Notes: generated from the letters alone by a model not told the origin. A DNA stretch of 64,000 nucleotides from Cherax quadricarinatus (GCF_038502225.1 NC_091352.1:24783890-24847889); one strand, 5' to 3'; counted from the first letter of the stretch, positions 38,601-54,300 are shown. Made by a program: numbers and translations.

Positions 38601-41600
38601 ACACCAGAACTGATGCCTCTTACAGCAGTGATTGTAAGAGTAATTACACCAAAACTGATGCCTCTTACAGCAGTGATTGTAAGAGTCATTACACCAGAAC
38701 TCATGCCTCTTACATAAGTGATTGTAAGAGTCATTACGCCAGAACTGATGCCTCTTACGGCACTGTTTGTAAGAGTCATTACACCAGAACTGATGCCTCT
38801 TACATCAGTGATTGTAAGATTCATTACACCAGAACTGATGCCTCTTACATCAGTGATTGTAAGAGGCATTACACCAGAACTGATGCCTCTTACATCATAC
38901 AGCGGTGATTGTAAGAGGCATTACACATTACACCAGAACTGATGCCTCTTACATCATTGATTGTAAGAGGCATTACACCAGAACTGATGCCTCTTACAGC
39001 AGTGATTGTAAGAGGCATTACGCAAGAACTGATGCCTCTTACAGCAGTGATTGTAAGAGGCATTACACCAGAACTGATGCCTCTTACAGCAGAGACTGTA
39101 AGAGGCATTACACCAGAACTGATGCCTCTTACATCAGTGATTGTAAGAGGCATTACACCAGAACTGATGCCTCTTACAGCAGTGATTGTAAGAGGCATTA
39201 CGCCAGAACTGATGCCTCTTACACCTCTTACAGCAGTGATTGTAAGGGTCATTACACCAGAACTGATGCCTCTTACATCATTGATTGTAAGAGGCATTAC
39301 ACCAGAACTGATGCCTCTTACAGCAGTGATTGTAAGAGGCATTACGCAAGAACTGATGCCTCTTACAGCAGTGATTGTAAGAGGCATTACACCAGAACTG
39401 ATGCCTCTTACAGCAGTGATTGTAAGAGTCATTACACCAGAACTGATGCCTCTTACAGCAGTCATTACACCAGATTGTAAGAGAGTCATTACACCAGAAC
39501 TGATGCCTCTTACAGCAGTGATTGTAAGAGTCATTACACCAGAACTCATGCCTCTTACATAAGTGATTGTAAGAGTCATTACGCCAGAACTGATGCCTCT
39601 TACGGCACTGATTGTAAGAGTCATTACACCAGAACTGATGCCTCTTACATCAGTGATTGTAAGAGTCATTACACCAGAACTGATGCCTCTTACAGCAGTG
39701 ATTGTAAGAGGCATTACACCAGAACTGATACCTCTTACAGCAGTGATTGTAAGAGGCATTACACCAGAACTGATACCTCTTACAGCAGTAATTGTAAGAG
39801 GCATTACACCAGAACTGATGCCTCTTACAGCGGTGATTGTAAGAGGCATTACACCAGAACTGATGCCTCTTACAGCAGCGATTGGAAGAGTCATTACACC
39901 AGAACTGATACCTCTTACATCAGTGATTGTAAGAGGCATTACACCAGAACTGATGCCTCTTACAGCAGTGATTGTAAGAGGCATTACACCAGAACTGATG
40001 CCTCTTACAGCAGTGATTGTAAGAGGCATTACACCAGAACTGATACCTCTTACAGCAGTGATTGTAAGAGGCATTACACCAGAACTGATACCTCTTACAT
40101 CAGTAATTGTAAGAGGCATTACACCATAACTTATGCCTCTTACAGCAGTGATTGTAAGAGGCATTACACCAGAACTGATGCCTCTTACAGCAGTGATTGT
40201 AAGAGGCATTACACAAGAACTGATACCTCTTACAGCAGTGATTGTAAGAGGGATTACACCAGAACTGATGCCTCTTACAGCAGAGATTGTAAGAGTCATT
40301 ACACCAGGGCTGATGCCTCTTACAGCAGTGATTGTAAGAGGCATTACACCAGAACTGATGCCTCTTACAGCAGTGATTGTAAGAGTCATTTCACCAGAAC
40401 TGATGCCTCTTGCATCAGTGATTGTAAGAGTCATTACTCCAGAACTGATGCCTCTTAGAGCAGTGATTGTAAGAGTCATTACACCAGAACTGATGCCTCT
40501 TACAGCTGTGATGTAAGAGTCATTACACCAGAACTGATACCTCTTACAGCAGTGATTGTAAGAGTCATTACACCAGAACTCATGCCTCTTACAGCAGTGA
40601 TTGTAAGAGGCATTACGCCATAACTAATGCCTCTTACAGCAGTGATTGTAAGAGTCATTACACCAGAACTGATGCCTCTTACAGCAGTGATTGTAAGAGG
40701 CATTACTCCATAACTGATGCCTCTTACAGCAGTGATTGTAAGAGTCATTACACCAGAACTGATACCTCTTACAGCAGTGATTGTAAGAGTCATTACACCA
40801 GAACTGATACCTCTTACAGCAGTGATTTTAAGAGGCATTACACCATAACTGATGCCTCTTACAGCAGTGATTGTAAGAGGCATTACGCCAGAACTGATGC
40901 CTCTTACAGCAGTGATTGTAAGAGGCATTACACCAGAACTGATGCCTCTTACAGCAGGGATTGTAAGAGGCATTACACCAGAACTGATGCCTCTTACAGC
41001 AGTGATTGTAAGAGTCATTACACCAAAACTGATGCCTCTTACAGCAGTGATTGTAAGAGGCATTACACCATAACTGATGCCTCTTACAGCAGTGATTGTA
41101 AGAGGCATTACACCAGAACTGATGCCTCTTACAGCAGTGATTGAAAGAGTCATTACACCAGAACTGATGCCTCTTACAGCAGTGATTGTAAGAGTCATTA
41201 CACCAGAACTGATGCCTCTTACAGCAGTGATTGTAAGAGTGATTACACCAGAACTGATGCCTCTTACAGCAGTGATTGTAAGAGTCATTACACCAAAACT
41301 GATGCCTCTTACAGCAGTGATTGTAAGAGGCATTACACCATAACTGATGCCTCTTACAGCAGTGATTGTAAGAGGCATTACACCAGAACTGATGCCTCTT
41401 ACAGCAGTGATTGTAAGAGGGATTACACCAGAACTGACGCCTCTTACAGCAGTGAGTGTAAGAGTCGTTACACCAGAGCTGATGCCTCTTACAGCAGTGA
41501 TTGTAAGAGGCATTACACCAGAACTGATGCCTCTTACAGCAGTGATTGTAAGAGTCATTACACCAGAACTGATGCCTCTTACAGCAGTGATTGTAAGAGT

Positions 41601-44600
41601 CATTACTCCAGAACTGATGCCTCTTACAGCAGTGATTGTAAGAGTCATTACACCAGAACTGATGCCTCTTACAGCAGTGATTGTAAGAGTCATTACATCA
41701 GAACTGATACCTCTTACAGCAGTGATTGTAAGAGTCATTACACCAGAACTGATGACTCTTACAGCAGTGATTGTAAGAGGCATTGCACCATAACTAATGC
41801 CTCTTACAGCAGTGATTGTAAGAGTCATTACACCAGAACTGATGCCTCTTACAGCAGTGATTGTAAGAGGCATTACACCATAACTGATGCCTCTTACAGC
41901 AGTGATTGTAAGAGGCATTACGCCAGAACTGATGCCTCTTACAGCAATGATTGTAAGAGGCATTACACCAGAACTGATGCCTCTTACAGCAGTGATTGTA
42001 AGAGTCATTACACCAGAACTGATGCCTCTTACAGCAGTGATTGTAAGAGTCATTACACCAGAACTGATACCTCTTTCAGCAGTGATTGTAAGAGTCATTA
42101 CACCAGAACTGATGCCTCTTACAGCAGTGATTGTAAGAGGCATTACACCAAAACTGATGCCTCTTACAGCAGTGATTGTAAGAGGCATTACGCCAGAACT
42201 GATACCTCTTACAGCAATGATTGTAAGAGTCATTACACCAGAACTGATGCCTCTTACAGCAGTGATTGTAAGAGGCATTACACCAGAACTGATGCCTCTT
42301 ACAGCAGTGATTGTAAGAGTCATTACACCAGAACTGATGCCTCTTACAGCAGTGATTGTAAGAGGCATTACACCAGAACTGATGCCTCTTACAGCAGTGA
42401 TTGTAAGAGGCATTACACCAAAACTGATGCCTCTTACAGCAGTGATTGTAAGAGGCATTACACCAAAACTGATGCCTCTAACTGCAGGGATTGTAAGAGG
42501 CATTACACCAGAACTGATGCCTCTTACAGCAGTGATTGTAAGAGTCATTACACCAGAACTGATGCCTCTTACAGCAGTGATTGTAAGAGTCATTACACCA
42601 GAACTGATGCCTCTTACAGCAGTGATTGTAAGAGTCATTACACCAGAACTCATGCCTCTTACATAAGTGATTGTAAGAGTCATTACGCCAGAACTGATGC
42701 CTCTTACGGCACTGATTGTAAGAGTCATTACACCAGAACTGATGCCTCTTACATCAGTGATTGTAAGAGTCATTACACCAGAACTGATGCCTCTTACAGC
42801 AGTGATTGTAAGAGGCATTACACCAGAACTGATACCTCTTACTGCAGTGATTGTAAGAGGCATTACACCAGAACTGATACCTCTTACAGCAGTAATTGTA
42901 AGAGGCATTACACCAGAACTGATGCCTCTTACAGCGGTGATTGTAAGAGGCATTACACCAGAACTGATGCCTCTTACAGCAGCGATTGGAAGAGTCATTA
43001 CACCAGAACTGATACCTCTTACATCAGTGATTGTAAGAGGCATTACACCAGAACTGATGCCTCTTACAGCAGTAATTGTAAGAGTCATTACACCAGAACT
43101 GATGCCTCTTACAGCAGTGATTGTAAGAGGCATTACACCAGAACTGATACCTCTTACAGCAGTGATTGTAAGAGGCATTACACCAGAACTGATACCTCTT
43201 ACATCAGTAATTGTAAGAGGCATTACACCATAACTGATGCCTCTTACAGCAGTGATTGTAAGAGGCATTACACCAGAACTGATGCCTCTTACAGCAGTGA
43301 TTGTAAGAGGCATTACACAAGAACTGATACCTCTTACAGCAGTGATTGTAAGAGGGATTACACCAGAACTGATGCCTCTTACAGCAGTGATTGTAAGAGT
43401 CATTACACCAGGGCTGATGCCTCTTACAGCAGTGATTGTAAGAGGCATTACACCAGAACTGATGCCTCTTACAGCAGTGATTGTAAGAGTCATTACACCA
43501 GAACTGATGCCTCTTGCAGCAGTGATTGTAAGAGTCATTACTCCAGAACTGATGCCTCTTAGAGCAGTGATTGTAAGAGTCATTACACCAGAACTGATGC
43601 CTCTTACAGCTGTGATGTAAGAGTCATTACACCAGAACTGATACCTCTTACAGCAGTGATTGTAAGAGTCATTACACCAGAACTCATGCCTCTTACAGCA
43701 GTGATTGTAAGAGGCATTACGCCATAACTAATGCCTCTTACAGCAGTGATTGTAAGAGTCATTACACCAGAACTGATGCCTCTTACAGCAGTGATTGTAA
43801 GAGGCATTACTCCATAACTGATGCCTCTTACAGCAGTGATTGTAAGAGTCATTACACCAGAACTGATACCTCTTACAGCAGTGATTGTAAGAGTCATTAC
43901 ACCAGAACTGATACCTCTTACAGCAGTGATTGTAAGAGGCATTACACCATAACTGATGCCTCTTACAGCAGTGATTGTAAGAGGCATTACGCCAGAACTG
44001 ATGCCTCTTACAGCAGTGATTGTAAGAGGCATTACACCAGAACTGATGCCTCTTACAGCAGGGATTGTAAGAGGCATTACACCAGAACTGATGCCTCTTA
44101 CAGCAGTGATTGTAAGAGTCATTACACCAAAACTGATGCCTCTTACAGCAGTGATTGTAAGAGGCATTACACCATAACTGATGCCTCTTACAGCAGTGAT
44201 TGTAAGAGGCATTACACCAGAACTGATGCCTCTTACAGCAGTGATTGAAAGAGTCATTACACCAGAACTGATGCCTCTTACAGCAGTTATTGTAAGAGGC
44301 ATTACACCAGAACTGATGCCTCTTACAGCAGTGATTGTAAGAGTCATTACACCAGAACTGATGCCTCTTACAGCAGTGATTGTAAGAGGCATTACACCAG
44401 AACTGATGCCTCTTACAGCAGTGATTGTAAGAGGCATTACACCAGAACTGATGCCTCTTACAGCAGTGATTGTAAGAGGCATTACACAAGAACTGATACC
44501 TCTTACAGCAGTGATTGTAAGAGGGATTACACCAGAACTGATGCCTCTTACAGCAGTGATTGTAAGAGTCATTACACCAGGGCTGATGCCTCTTACAGCA

Positions 44601-47600
44601 GTGATTGTAAGAGGCATTACACCAGAACTGATGCCTCTTACAGCAGTGATTGTAAGAGTCATTACACCAGAACTGATGCCTCTTGCAGCAGTGATTGTAA
44701 GAGGCATTACACCAGAACTGATGCCTCTTACAGCAGTGATTGTAAGAGTCATTACACCAGAACTGATGCCTCTTACAGCAGTGATTGTAAGAGTCATTAC
44801 ACCAGAACTGATGCCTCTTACAGCAGTGATTGTAAGAGTCATTACACCAGAACTCATGCCTCTTACATAAGTGATTGTAAGAGTCATTACGCCAGAACTG
44901 ATGCCTCTTACGGCACTGATTGTAAGAGTCATTACACCAGAACTGATGCCTCTTACATCAGTGATTGTAAGAGTCATTACACCAGAACTGATGCCTCTTA
45001 CAGCAGTGATTGTAAGAGGCATTACACCAGAACTGATACCTCTTACAGCAGTGATTGTAAGAGGCATTACACCAGAACTGATACCTCTTACAGCAGTAAT
45101 TGTAAGAGGCATTACACCAGAACTGATGCCTCTTACAGCGGTGATTGTAAGAGGCATTACAAAAAGAACTGATGCCTCTTACAGCAGCGATTGGAAGAGT
45201 CATTACACCAGAACTGATACCTCTTACATCAGTGATTGTAAGAGGCATTACACCAGAACTGATGCCTCTTACAGCAGTGATTGTAAGAGGCATTACACCA
45301 GAACTGATGCCTCTTACAGCAGTGATTGTAAGAGGCATTACACCAGAACTGATACCTCTTACAGCAGTGATTGTAAGAGGCATTACACCAGAACTGATAC
45401 CTCTTACATCAGTAATTGTAAGAGGCATTACACCATAACTGATGCCTCTTACAGCAGTGATTGTAAGAGGCATTACACCAGAACTGATGCCTCTTACAGC
45501 AGTGATTGTAAGAGGCATTACACAAGAACTGATACCTCTTACAGCAGTGATTGTAAGAGGGATTACACCAGAACTGATGCCTCTTACAGCAGTGATTGTA
45601 ATAGTCATTACACCAGGGCTGATGCCTCTTACAGCAGTGATTGTAAGAGGCATTACACCAGAACTGATGCCTCTTACAGCAGTGATTGTAAGAGTCATTA
45701 CACCAGAACTGATGCCTCTTGCAGCAGTGATTGTAAGAGTCATTACTCCAGAACTGATGCCTCTTAGAGCAGTGATTGTAAGAGTCATTACAACAGAACT
45801 GATGCCTCTTACAGCTGTGATGTAAGAGTCATTACACCAGAACTGATACCTCTTACAGCAGTGATTGTAAGAGTCATTACACCAGAACTCATGCCTCTTA
45901 CAGCACTGATTGTAAGAGGCATTACGCCATAACTAATGCCTCTTAAAGCAGTGATTGTAAGAGTCATTACACCAGAACTGATGCCTCTTACAGCAGTGAT
46001 TGTAAGAGGCATTACTCCATAACTGATGCCTCTTACAGCAGTGATTGTAAGAGTCATTACACCAGAACTGATACCTCTTACAGCAGTGATTGTAAGAGTC
46101 ATTACACCAGAACTGACACCTCTTACAGCAGTGATTTTAAGAGGCATTACACCATAACTGATGCCTCTTACAGCAGTGATTGTAAGAGGCATTACGCCAG
46201 AACTGATGCCTCTTACAGCAGTGATTGTAAGAGGCATTACACCAGAACTGATGCCTCTTACCCCAGGGATTTTAAGAGGCATTACACCAGAACTGATGCC
46301 TCTTACAGCAGTGATTGTAAGAGTCATTACACCAAAACTGATGCCTCTTACAGCAGTGATTGTAAGAGGCATTACACCATAACTGATGCCTCTTACAGCA
46401 GTGATTGTAAGAGGCATTACACCAGAACTGATGCCTCTTACAGCAGTGATTGAAAGAGTCATTACACCAGAACTAATGCCTCTTACAGCAGTTATTGTAA
46501 GAGGCATTACACCAAAACTGATGCCTCTTACAGCAGTGATTGTAAGAGTCATTACACCAGAACTGATGCCTCTTACAGCAGTGATTGTAAGAGGCATTAC
46601 ACCAGAACTGATGCCTCTTACAGCAGTGATTGTAAGAGTCATTACACCAGAACTGATGCCTCTTACAGCAGTGATTGTTATAGGCATTACACAAGAACTG
46701 ATACCTCTTACAGCAGTGATTGTAAGAGGGATTACACCAGAACTGATGCCTCTTACAGCAGTGATTGTAAGAGTCATTACACCAGGGCTGATGCCTCTTA
46801 CAGCAGTGATTGTAAGAGGCATTACACCAGAACTGATGCCTCTTACAGCAGTGATTGTAAGAGTCATTACACCAGAACTGATGCCTCTTGCAGCAGTGAT
46901 TGTAAGAGTCATTACTTCAGAACTGATGCCTCTTAGAGCAGTGATTGTAAGAGTCATTACACCAGAACTGATGCCTCTTACAGCTGTGATGTAAGAGTCA
47001 TTACACCAGAACTGATAACTCTTACAGCAGTGATTGTAAGAGTCATTACACCAGAACTCATAACTCTTACAGCAGTGATTGTAAGAGGCATTACGCCATA
47101 ACTAATGCCTCTTACAGCAGTGATTGTATGAGTCATTACACCAGAACTGATGCCTCTTACAGCAGTGATTGTAAGAGTCATTACACCAGAACTGATACCT
47201 CTTACAGCAGTGATTGTAAGAGTCATTACACCAGAACTGATACCTCTTACAGCAGTGATTGTAAGAGGCATTACACCATAACTGATGCCTCTTACAGCAG
47301 TGATTGTAAGAGGCATTACGCCAGAACTGATGCCTCTTACAGCAGTGATTGTAAGAGGCATTACACCAGAACTGATGCCTCTTACAGCAGGGATTGTAAG
47401 AGGCATTACACCAGAACTGATGCCTCTTACAGCAGTGATTGAAAGAGTCATTACACCAGAACTGATGCCTCTTACAGCAGTTATTGTAAGAGGCATTACA
47501 CCAGAACTGATGCCTCTTACAGCAGTGATTGTAAGAGTCATTACACCAGAACTGATGCCTCTTACAGCAGTGATTGTAAGAGGCATTACACCAGAACTGA

Positions 47601-50600
47601 TGCCTCTTACATCAGAGATTGTAAGAGTCATTACACCAGAACTGATGCCTCTTACAGCAGTGATTGTAAGAGTCATTACACCAGAACTGATGCCTCTTAC
47701 ATCAGAGATTGTAAGAGTCATTACACCAGAACTGATGCCTCTTACATCAGTGATTGTAAGAGTCATTACACCAGAACTGATGCCTCTTACAGCAGTGATT
47801 GTAAGAGTCATTACACCAGAACTGATGCCTCTTACAGCAGTGATTGTAAGAGGCATTACACCAGAACTGATGCCTCTTACAGCAGTGATTGAAAGAGTCA
47901 TTACACCAGAACTGATGCCTCTTACAGCAGTTATTGTAAGAGGCATTACACCAGAACTGATGCCTCTTACAGCAGTGATTGTAAGAGTTATTACACCAGA
48001 ACTGATACCTCTTTCAGCAGTGATTGTAAGAGTCATTACACCAGAACTGATGCCTCTTACAGCAGTGATTGTAAGAGGCATTACACCAAAACTGATGCCT
48101 CTTACAGCAGTGATTGTAAGAGGCATTACGCCAGAACTGATACCTCTTACAGCAGTGATTGTAAGAGTCATTACACCAGAACTGATGCCTCTTACAGCAG
48201 TGATTGTAAGAGGCATTACACCAGAACTGATGCCTCTTACAGCAGTGATTGTAAGAGTCATTACACCAGAACTGATGCCTCTTACAGCAGTGATTGTAAG
48301 AGGCAATACACAAGAACTGATGCCTCTTACAGCAGTGATTGTAAGAGGTATTACACCAGAACTGATGCCTCTTACAGCAGTGATTGTAAGAGGCATTACA
48401 CCAAAACTGATGCCTCTAACGGCAGGGATTGTAAGAGGCATTACACCAGAACTGATGCCTCTTACAGCAGTGATTGTAAGAGTCATTACACCAGAACTCA
48501 TGCCTCTTACATAAGTGATTGTAAGAGTCATTACGCCAGAACTCATGCCTCTTACGGCACTGATTGTAAGAGTCATTACACCAGAACTGATGCCTCTTAC
48601 ATCAGTGATTGTAAGAGTCATTACATAAGAACTGATGCCTCTTACAGCAGTGATTGTAAGAGGCATTACACCAGAACTGATACCTCTTACAGCAGTTATT
48701 GTAAGAGGCATTACACCAGAACTGATACCTCTTACAGCAGTAATTGTAAGAGGCATTACACCATAACTGATGCCTCTTACAGCAGTGATTGTAAGAGGCA
48801 TTACACCAGAACTGATGCCTCTTACAGCAGTGATTGTAAGAGGGATTACACAAGAACTGATACATCTTACAGCAGTGATTGTAAGAGGGATTACACCAGA
48901 ACTGATGCCTCTTACAGCAGTGATTGTAAAAGTCGTTACACCAGAGCTGATGCCTCTTACAGCAGTGATTGTAAGAGGCATTACACCAGAACTGATGCCT
49001 CTTACAGCAGTGATTGTAAGAGTCATTACTCTAGAACTGATGCCTCTTACAGCAGTGATTGTAAGAGTCATTACACCAGAACTGATGCCTCTTACAGCAG
49101 TGATTGTAAGAGTCATTACACCAGAACTGATACCTCCTACAGCAGTGATTGTAAGAGTCATTACACCAGAACTGATGCCTCTTACAGCAGTGATTGTAAG
49201 AGGCATTGCACCATAACTAATGCCTCTTACAGCAGTGATTGTAAGAGTCATTACACCAGAACTGATGCCTCTTACAGCAGTGATTATAAGAGGCATTACA
49301 CCATAACTGATGCCTCTTACAGCAGTGATTGTAAGAGGCATTACACCAAAACTGATGCCTCTAACGGCAGGGATTGTAAGAGGCATTACACCAGAACTGA
49401 TGCCTCTTACAGCAGTGATTGTAAAAGTCATTACACCAGAACTCATGCCTCTTACATAAGTGATTGTAAGAGTCATTACACCAGAACTCATGCCTCTTAC
49501 GGCACTGATTGTAAGAGTCATTACACCAGAACTGATGCCTCTTACATCAGTGATTGTAAGAGTCATTACACCAGAACTGATGCCTCTTACAGCAGTGATT
49601 GTAAGAGGCATTACACCTGAACTGATACCTCTTACAGCAGTTATTGTAAGAGGCATTACACCAGAACTGATACCTCTTACAGCAGTAATTGTAAGAGGCA
49701 TTACACCATAACTGATGCCTCTTACAGCAGTGATTGTAAGAGGCATTACACCAGAACTGATGCCTCTTACAGCAGTGATTGTAAGAGGCATTACACAAGA
49801 ACTGATACATCTTACAGCAGTGATTGTAAGAGGGATTACACCAGAACTGATGCCTCTTACAGCAGTGATTGTAAAAGTCGTTACACCAGAGCTGATGCCT
49901 CTTACAGCAGTGATTGTAAGAGGCATTACACCAGAACTGATGCCTCTTGCAGCAGTGATTGTAAGAGTCATTACACCAGAACTGATGCCTCTTACAGCAG
50001 TGATTGTAAGAGTCATTACTCCAGAACTGATGCCTCTTACAGCAGTGATTGTAAGAGTCATTACACCAGAACTGATGCCTCTTACAGCAGTGATTGTAAG
50101 TCATTACACCAGAACAGATACCTCCTACAGCAGTGATTGTAAGAGTCATTACACCAGAACTGATGCCTCTTTCAGCAGTGATTGTAAGAGGCATTGCACC
50201 ATAACTAATGCCTCTTACAGCAGTGATTGTAAGAGTCATTACACCAGAACTGATGCCTCTTACAGCAGTGATTGTAAGAGGCATTACACCATAACTGATG
50301 CCTCTTACAGCAGTGATTGTAAGAGTCATTACACCAGAACTGATGCCTCTTACAGCAGTGATTGTAAGAGTCATTACACCAGAACTGATGCCTCTTACAG
50401 CAGTGATTGTAAGAGTCATTACTCCAGAACTGATGCCTCTTTCAGCAGTGATTGTAAGAGTCATTACACCAGAACTGATGCCTCTTACAGCGGTGATTGT
50501 AAGAGGCATTACACCAGAACTGATGCCTCTTACAGCAGTGATTGTAAGAGTCATTACACCAGAACTGATGGGTCTTACAGCAGTGATTGTAAGAGTCATT

Positions 50601-51310
50601 ACACCAGAACTGATGCCTCTTACAGCAGTGATTGTAAGAGTCATTACACCAGAACAGATGCCTTTTACAGCAGCGATTGGAAGAGTCATTACACCAGAAC
50701 TGATACCTCTTACATCAGTGATTGTAAGAGGCATTACACCAGAACTGATGCCTCTTACAGCAGTGATTGTAAGAGGCATTACACCAGAACTGATGCCTCT
50801 TACAGCAGTGATTGTAAGAGGCATTACACCAGAACTGATACCTCTTACAGCAGTGATTGTAAGAGGCATTACACCAGAACTGATACCTCTTACAGCAGTA
50901 ATTGTAAGAGGCATTACACCATAACTGATGCCTCTTACAGCAGTGATTGTAAGAGGCATTACACCAGAACTGATGCCTCTTACAGCAATGATTGTAAGAG
51001 GCATTACACAAGAACTGATACTTCTTACAGCAGTGATTGTAAGAGGGATTACACCAGAACTGATGCCTCTTACAGCAGTGATTGTAAGAGTCATTACACC
51101 AGGGCTGATGCCTCTTACAGCAGTGATTGCAAGAGGCATTACACCAGAACTGATGCCTCTTACAGCAGTGATTGTAAGAGTCATTACACCAGAACTGATG
51201 CCTCTTGCAGCAGTGATTGTAAGAGTCATTACTCCAGAACTGATGCCTCTTAGAGCAGTGATTGTAAGAGTCATTACACCAGAACTGATGCCTCTTACAG
51301 CTGTGATGTA
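32646..51310. repeat. Higher-order repeats marked by a 44-bp monomer
   Basis: One monomer variant, with AGCTGTGATG in place of AGCAGTGATTG (one base shorter), occurs at 32646, 33545, 37189, 40504, 43608, 45813, 46982 and 51299. Each time the same ordered set follows: a GATACC unit, a unit with AACTCATGCC, a unit with CGCCATAACTAATGCC, then one with TACTCCATAACTGATGCC. Spacings are 899, 3644, 3315, 3104, 2205, 1169 and 4317 bp. 899, 3644, 3104 and 1169 equal a whole number of 45-bp units minus one. The others are explained by small indels: one extra base at 45161, two missing at 50099, and the broken patch at 38.3-39.5 kb. These are expanded and contracted copies of one ancestral higher-order block. 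Confidence 0.9.
38325..38605. repeat. Degenerate patch inside the 45-bp array
   Basis: About 280 bp of strongly diverged 45-bp units with indels, for example TGTATGCCTCTACAGCAG, CAGTGGGATTGCAAGAG, AAGAAACATATCAGAG and GATAATTTCTTATGGCAG. The units on both sides are close to consensus. A worn island in the middle of a homogenised array suggests an old array edge trapped by a later join, or an assembly join. Smaller breaks follow at 38895-38940, 39225-39245 and 39455-39485. Confidence 0.8.
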
Positions 51311-54300
51311 AGAGTCATTACACCAGAACTGATACCTCTTACAGCAGTGATTGTAAGAGTCATTACACCAGAACTCATGCCTCTTACAGCAGTGATTGTA
51401 AGTGGCATTACGCCATAACTAATGCCTCTTACAGCAGTGATTGTAAGAGTCATTACACCAGAACTGATGCCTCTTACAGCAGTGATTGTAAGAGGCATTA
51501 CTCCATAACTGATGCCTCTTACAGCAGTGATTGTAAGAGGCATTACGCCAGAACTGATGCCTCTTACAGCAGTGATTGTAAGAGGAATTACACCAGAACG
51601 GATGCCTCTTGCAGCAGTGGTTGTAAGAGTCATTACACCAGAACTGATGCCTCTTACAGCAGTGATTGTAAGAGTCATTACACCAGAACTGATGCCTCTT
51701 ACAGCGGTGATTGTAAGAGTCATTACACCAGAACTGATACCTCTTACAGCAGTGATTGTAACAGGCATTACACCATAACTTATGCCTCTTACAGCAGTGA
51801 TTGTAAGAGGCATTACGCCAGAACTGATGCCTCTTACAGCAGTGATTGTAAGAGGCATTACACCAGAACTGATGCCTCTTACAGCAGGGATTGTAAGAGG
51901 CATTACACCAGAACTGATGCCTCTTACAGCAGTGATTGTAAGAGTCATTACACCAAAACTGATGCCTCTTACAGCAGTGATTGTAAGAGGCATTACACCA
52001 TAACTGATGCCTCTTACAGCAGTGATTGTAAGAGGCATTACACCAGAACTGATGCCTCTTACAGCAGTGATTGAAAGAGTCATTACACCAGAACTGATGC
52101 CTCTTACAGCAGTTATTGTAAGAGGCATTACACCAGAACTGATGCCTCTTACAGCAGTGATTGTAAGAGTCATTACACCAGAACTGATGCCTCTTACAGC
52201 AGTGATTGTAAGAGGCATTACACCAGAACTGATGCCTCTTACATCAGAGATTGTAAGAGTCATTACACCAGAACTGATGCCTCTTACAGCAGTGATTGTA
52301 AGAGTCATTACACCAGAACTGATGCCTCTTACATCAGAGATTGTAAGAGTCATTACACCAGAACTGATGCCTCTTACATCAGTGATTGTAAGAGTCATTA
52401 CACCAGAACTGATGCCTCTTACAGCAGTGATTGTAAGAGTCATTACACCAGAACTGATGCCTCTTACAGCAGTGATTGTAAGAGGCATTACACCAGAACT
52501 GATGCCTCTTACAGCAGTGATTGAAAGAGTCATTACACCAGAACTGATGCCTCTTACAGCAGTTATTGTAAGAGGCATTACATCAGAACTGATGCCTCTT
52601 ACAGCAGTGATTGTAAGAGTCATTACACCAGAACTGATGCCTCTTACAGCAGTGATTGTAAGAGGCATTACACCAGAACTGATGCCTCTTACATCAGAGA
52701 TTGTGAGAGTCATTACACCAGAACTGATGCCTCTTACAGCAGTGATTGTAAGAGTCATTACACCAGAACTGATGCCTCTTACATCAGAGATTGTAAGAGT
52801 CATTACACCAGAACTGATGCCTCTTACATCAGTGATTGTAAGAGTCATTACACCAGAACTGATGCCTCTTACAGCAGTGATTGTAAGAGTCATTACACCA
52901 GAACTGATGCCTCTTGCATCAGTGATTGTAAGAGGCATTACACCAGAACTGATGCCTCTTACAGCAGTGATTGTAAGAGTCATTACACCAAAACTGATGC
53001 CTCTTACAGCAGTGATTGTAAGAGTCATTACACCAGAACTGATGCCTCTTACAGCAGGGATTGTAAGAGTCATTACACCAGAACTGATGCCTCTTACAGC
53101 AGTGATTGTAAGAGTCATTACACCAGAACTGATGCCTCTTACAGCAGTGATTGTAAGAGTCATTACACCAGAACTTATGCCTCTTACAGCAGTGATTGTA
53201 AGAGTAATTACACCAAAACTGATGCCTCTTACAGCAGTGATTGTAAGAGTCATTACACCAGAACTCATGCCTCTTACATAAGTGATTGTAAGAGTCATTA
53301 CGCCAGAACTGATGCCTCTTACGGCACTGTTTGTAAGAGTCATTACACCAGAACTGATGCCTCTTACATCAGTGATTGTAAGAGTCATTACACCAGAACT
53401 GATGCCTCTTACATCAGTGATTGTAAGAGGCATTACACCAGAACTGATGCCTCTTACATCATTGATTGTAAGAGGCATTACACTAGAACTGATACCTCTT
53501 ACATCAGTGATTGTAAGAGTCATTACACCAGAACTGATGCCTCTTACGTCAGTGATTGTAAGAGGCATTACACCATAACTGATGCCTCTTACAGCAGTGA
53601 TTGTAAGAGGCATTACACCAGAACTGATGCCTCTTACATCAGTGATTGTAAGAGGCATTACACCAGAACTGATGCCTCTTACAGCAGTGATTGTAAGAGG
53701 CATTACACCAGAACTGATGCCTCTTACATCAGTGATTGTAAGAGGCATTACACCAGAAATGATGCCTCTTACATCAGTGATTGTAAGAGGCATTACACCA
53801 GAACTGATGCCTCTTACAGCAGGGATTGTAAGAGGCATTACACCAGAACTGATGCCTCTTACAGCAGTGATTGTAAGAGGCATTACACCAGAACTGATGC
53901 CTCTTACATCAGTGATTGTAAGAGGCATTACAACAGAACTGATGCCTCTTACAGCAGAGATTGTAAGAGGCATTACTGATGCCTCTTACAGCAGTGATTG
54001 TAAGAGTCATTACACCAGAACTGATGCCTCTTACAGCAGTGATTGTAAGAGTCATTACACCAGAACTGATGCCTCTTACAGCAGTGATTGTAAGAGTCAT
54101 TACACCAGAACTGATGCCTCTTACAGCAGTGATTGTAAGCTTCATTACACCAGAACTGATGCCTCTTACAGCAGTGATTGGAAGAGTCATTACACCAGAA
54201 CTGATACCTCTTACAGCAGTGAATGTAAGAGGCATTACACCAGAACTGATGCCTCTTACAGCAGTGATTGTAAGAGGCATTACTCCAGAACTGATGCCTC

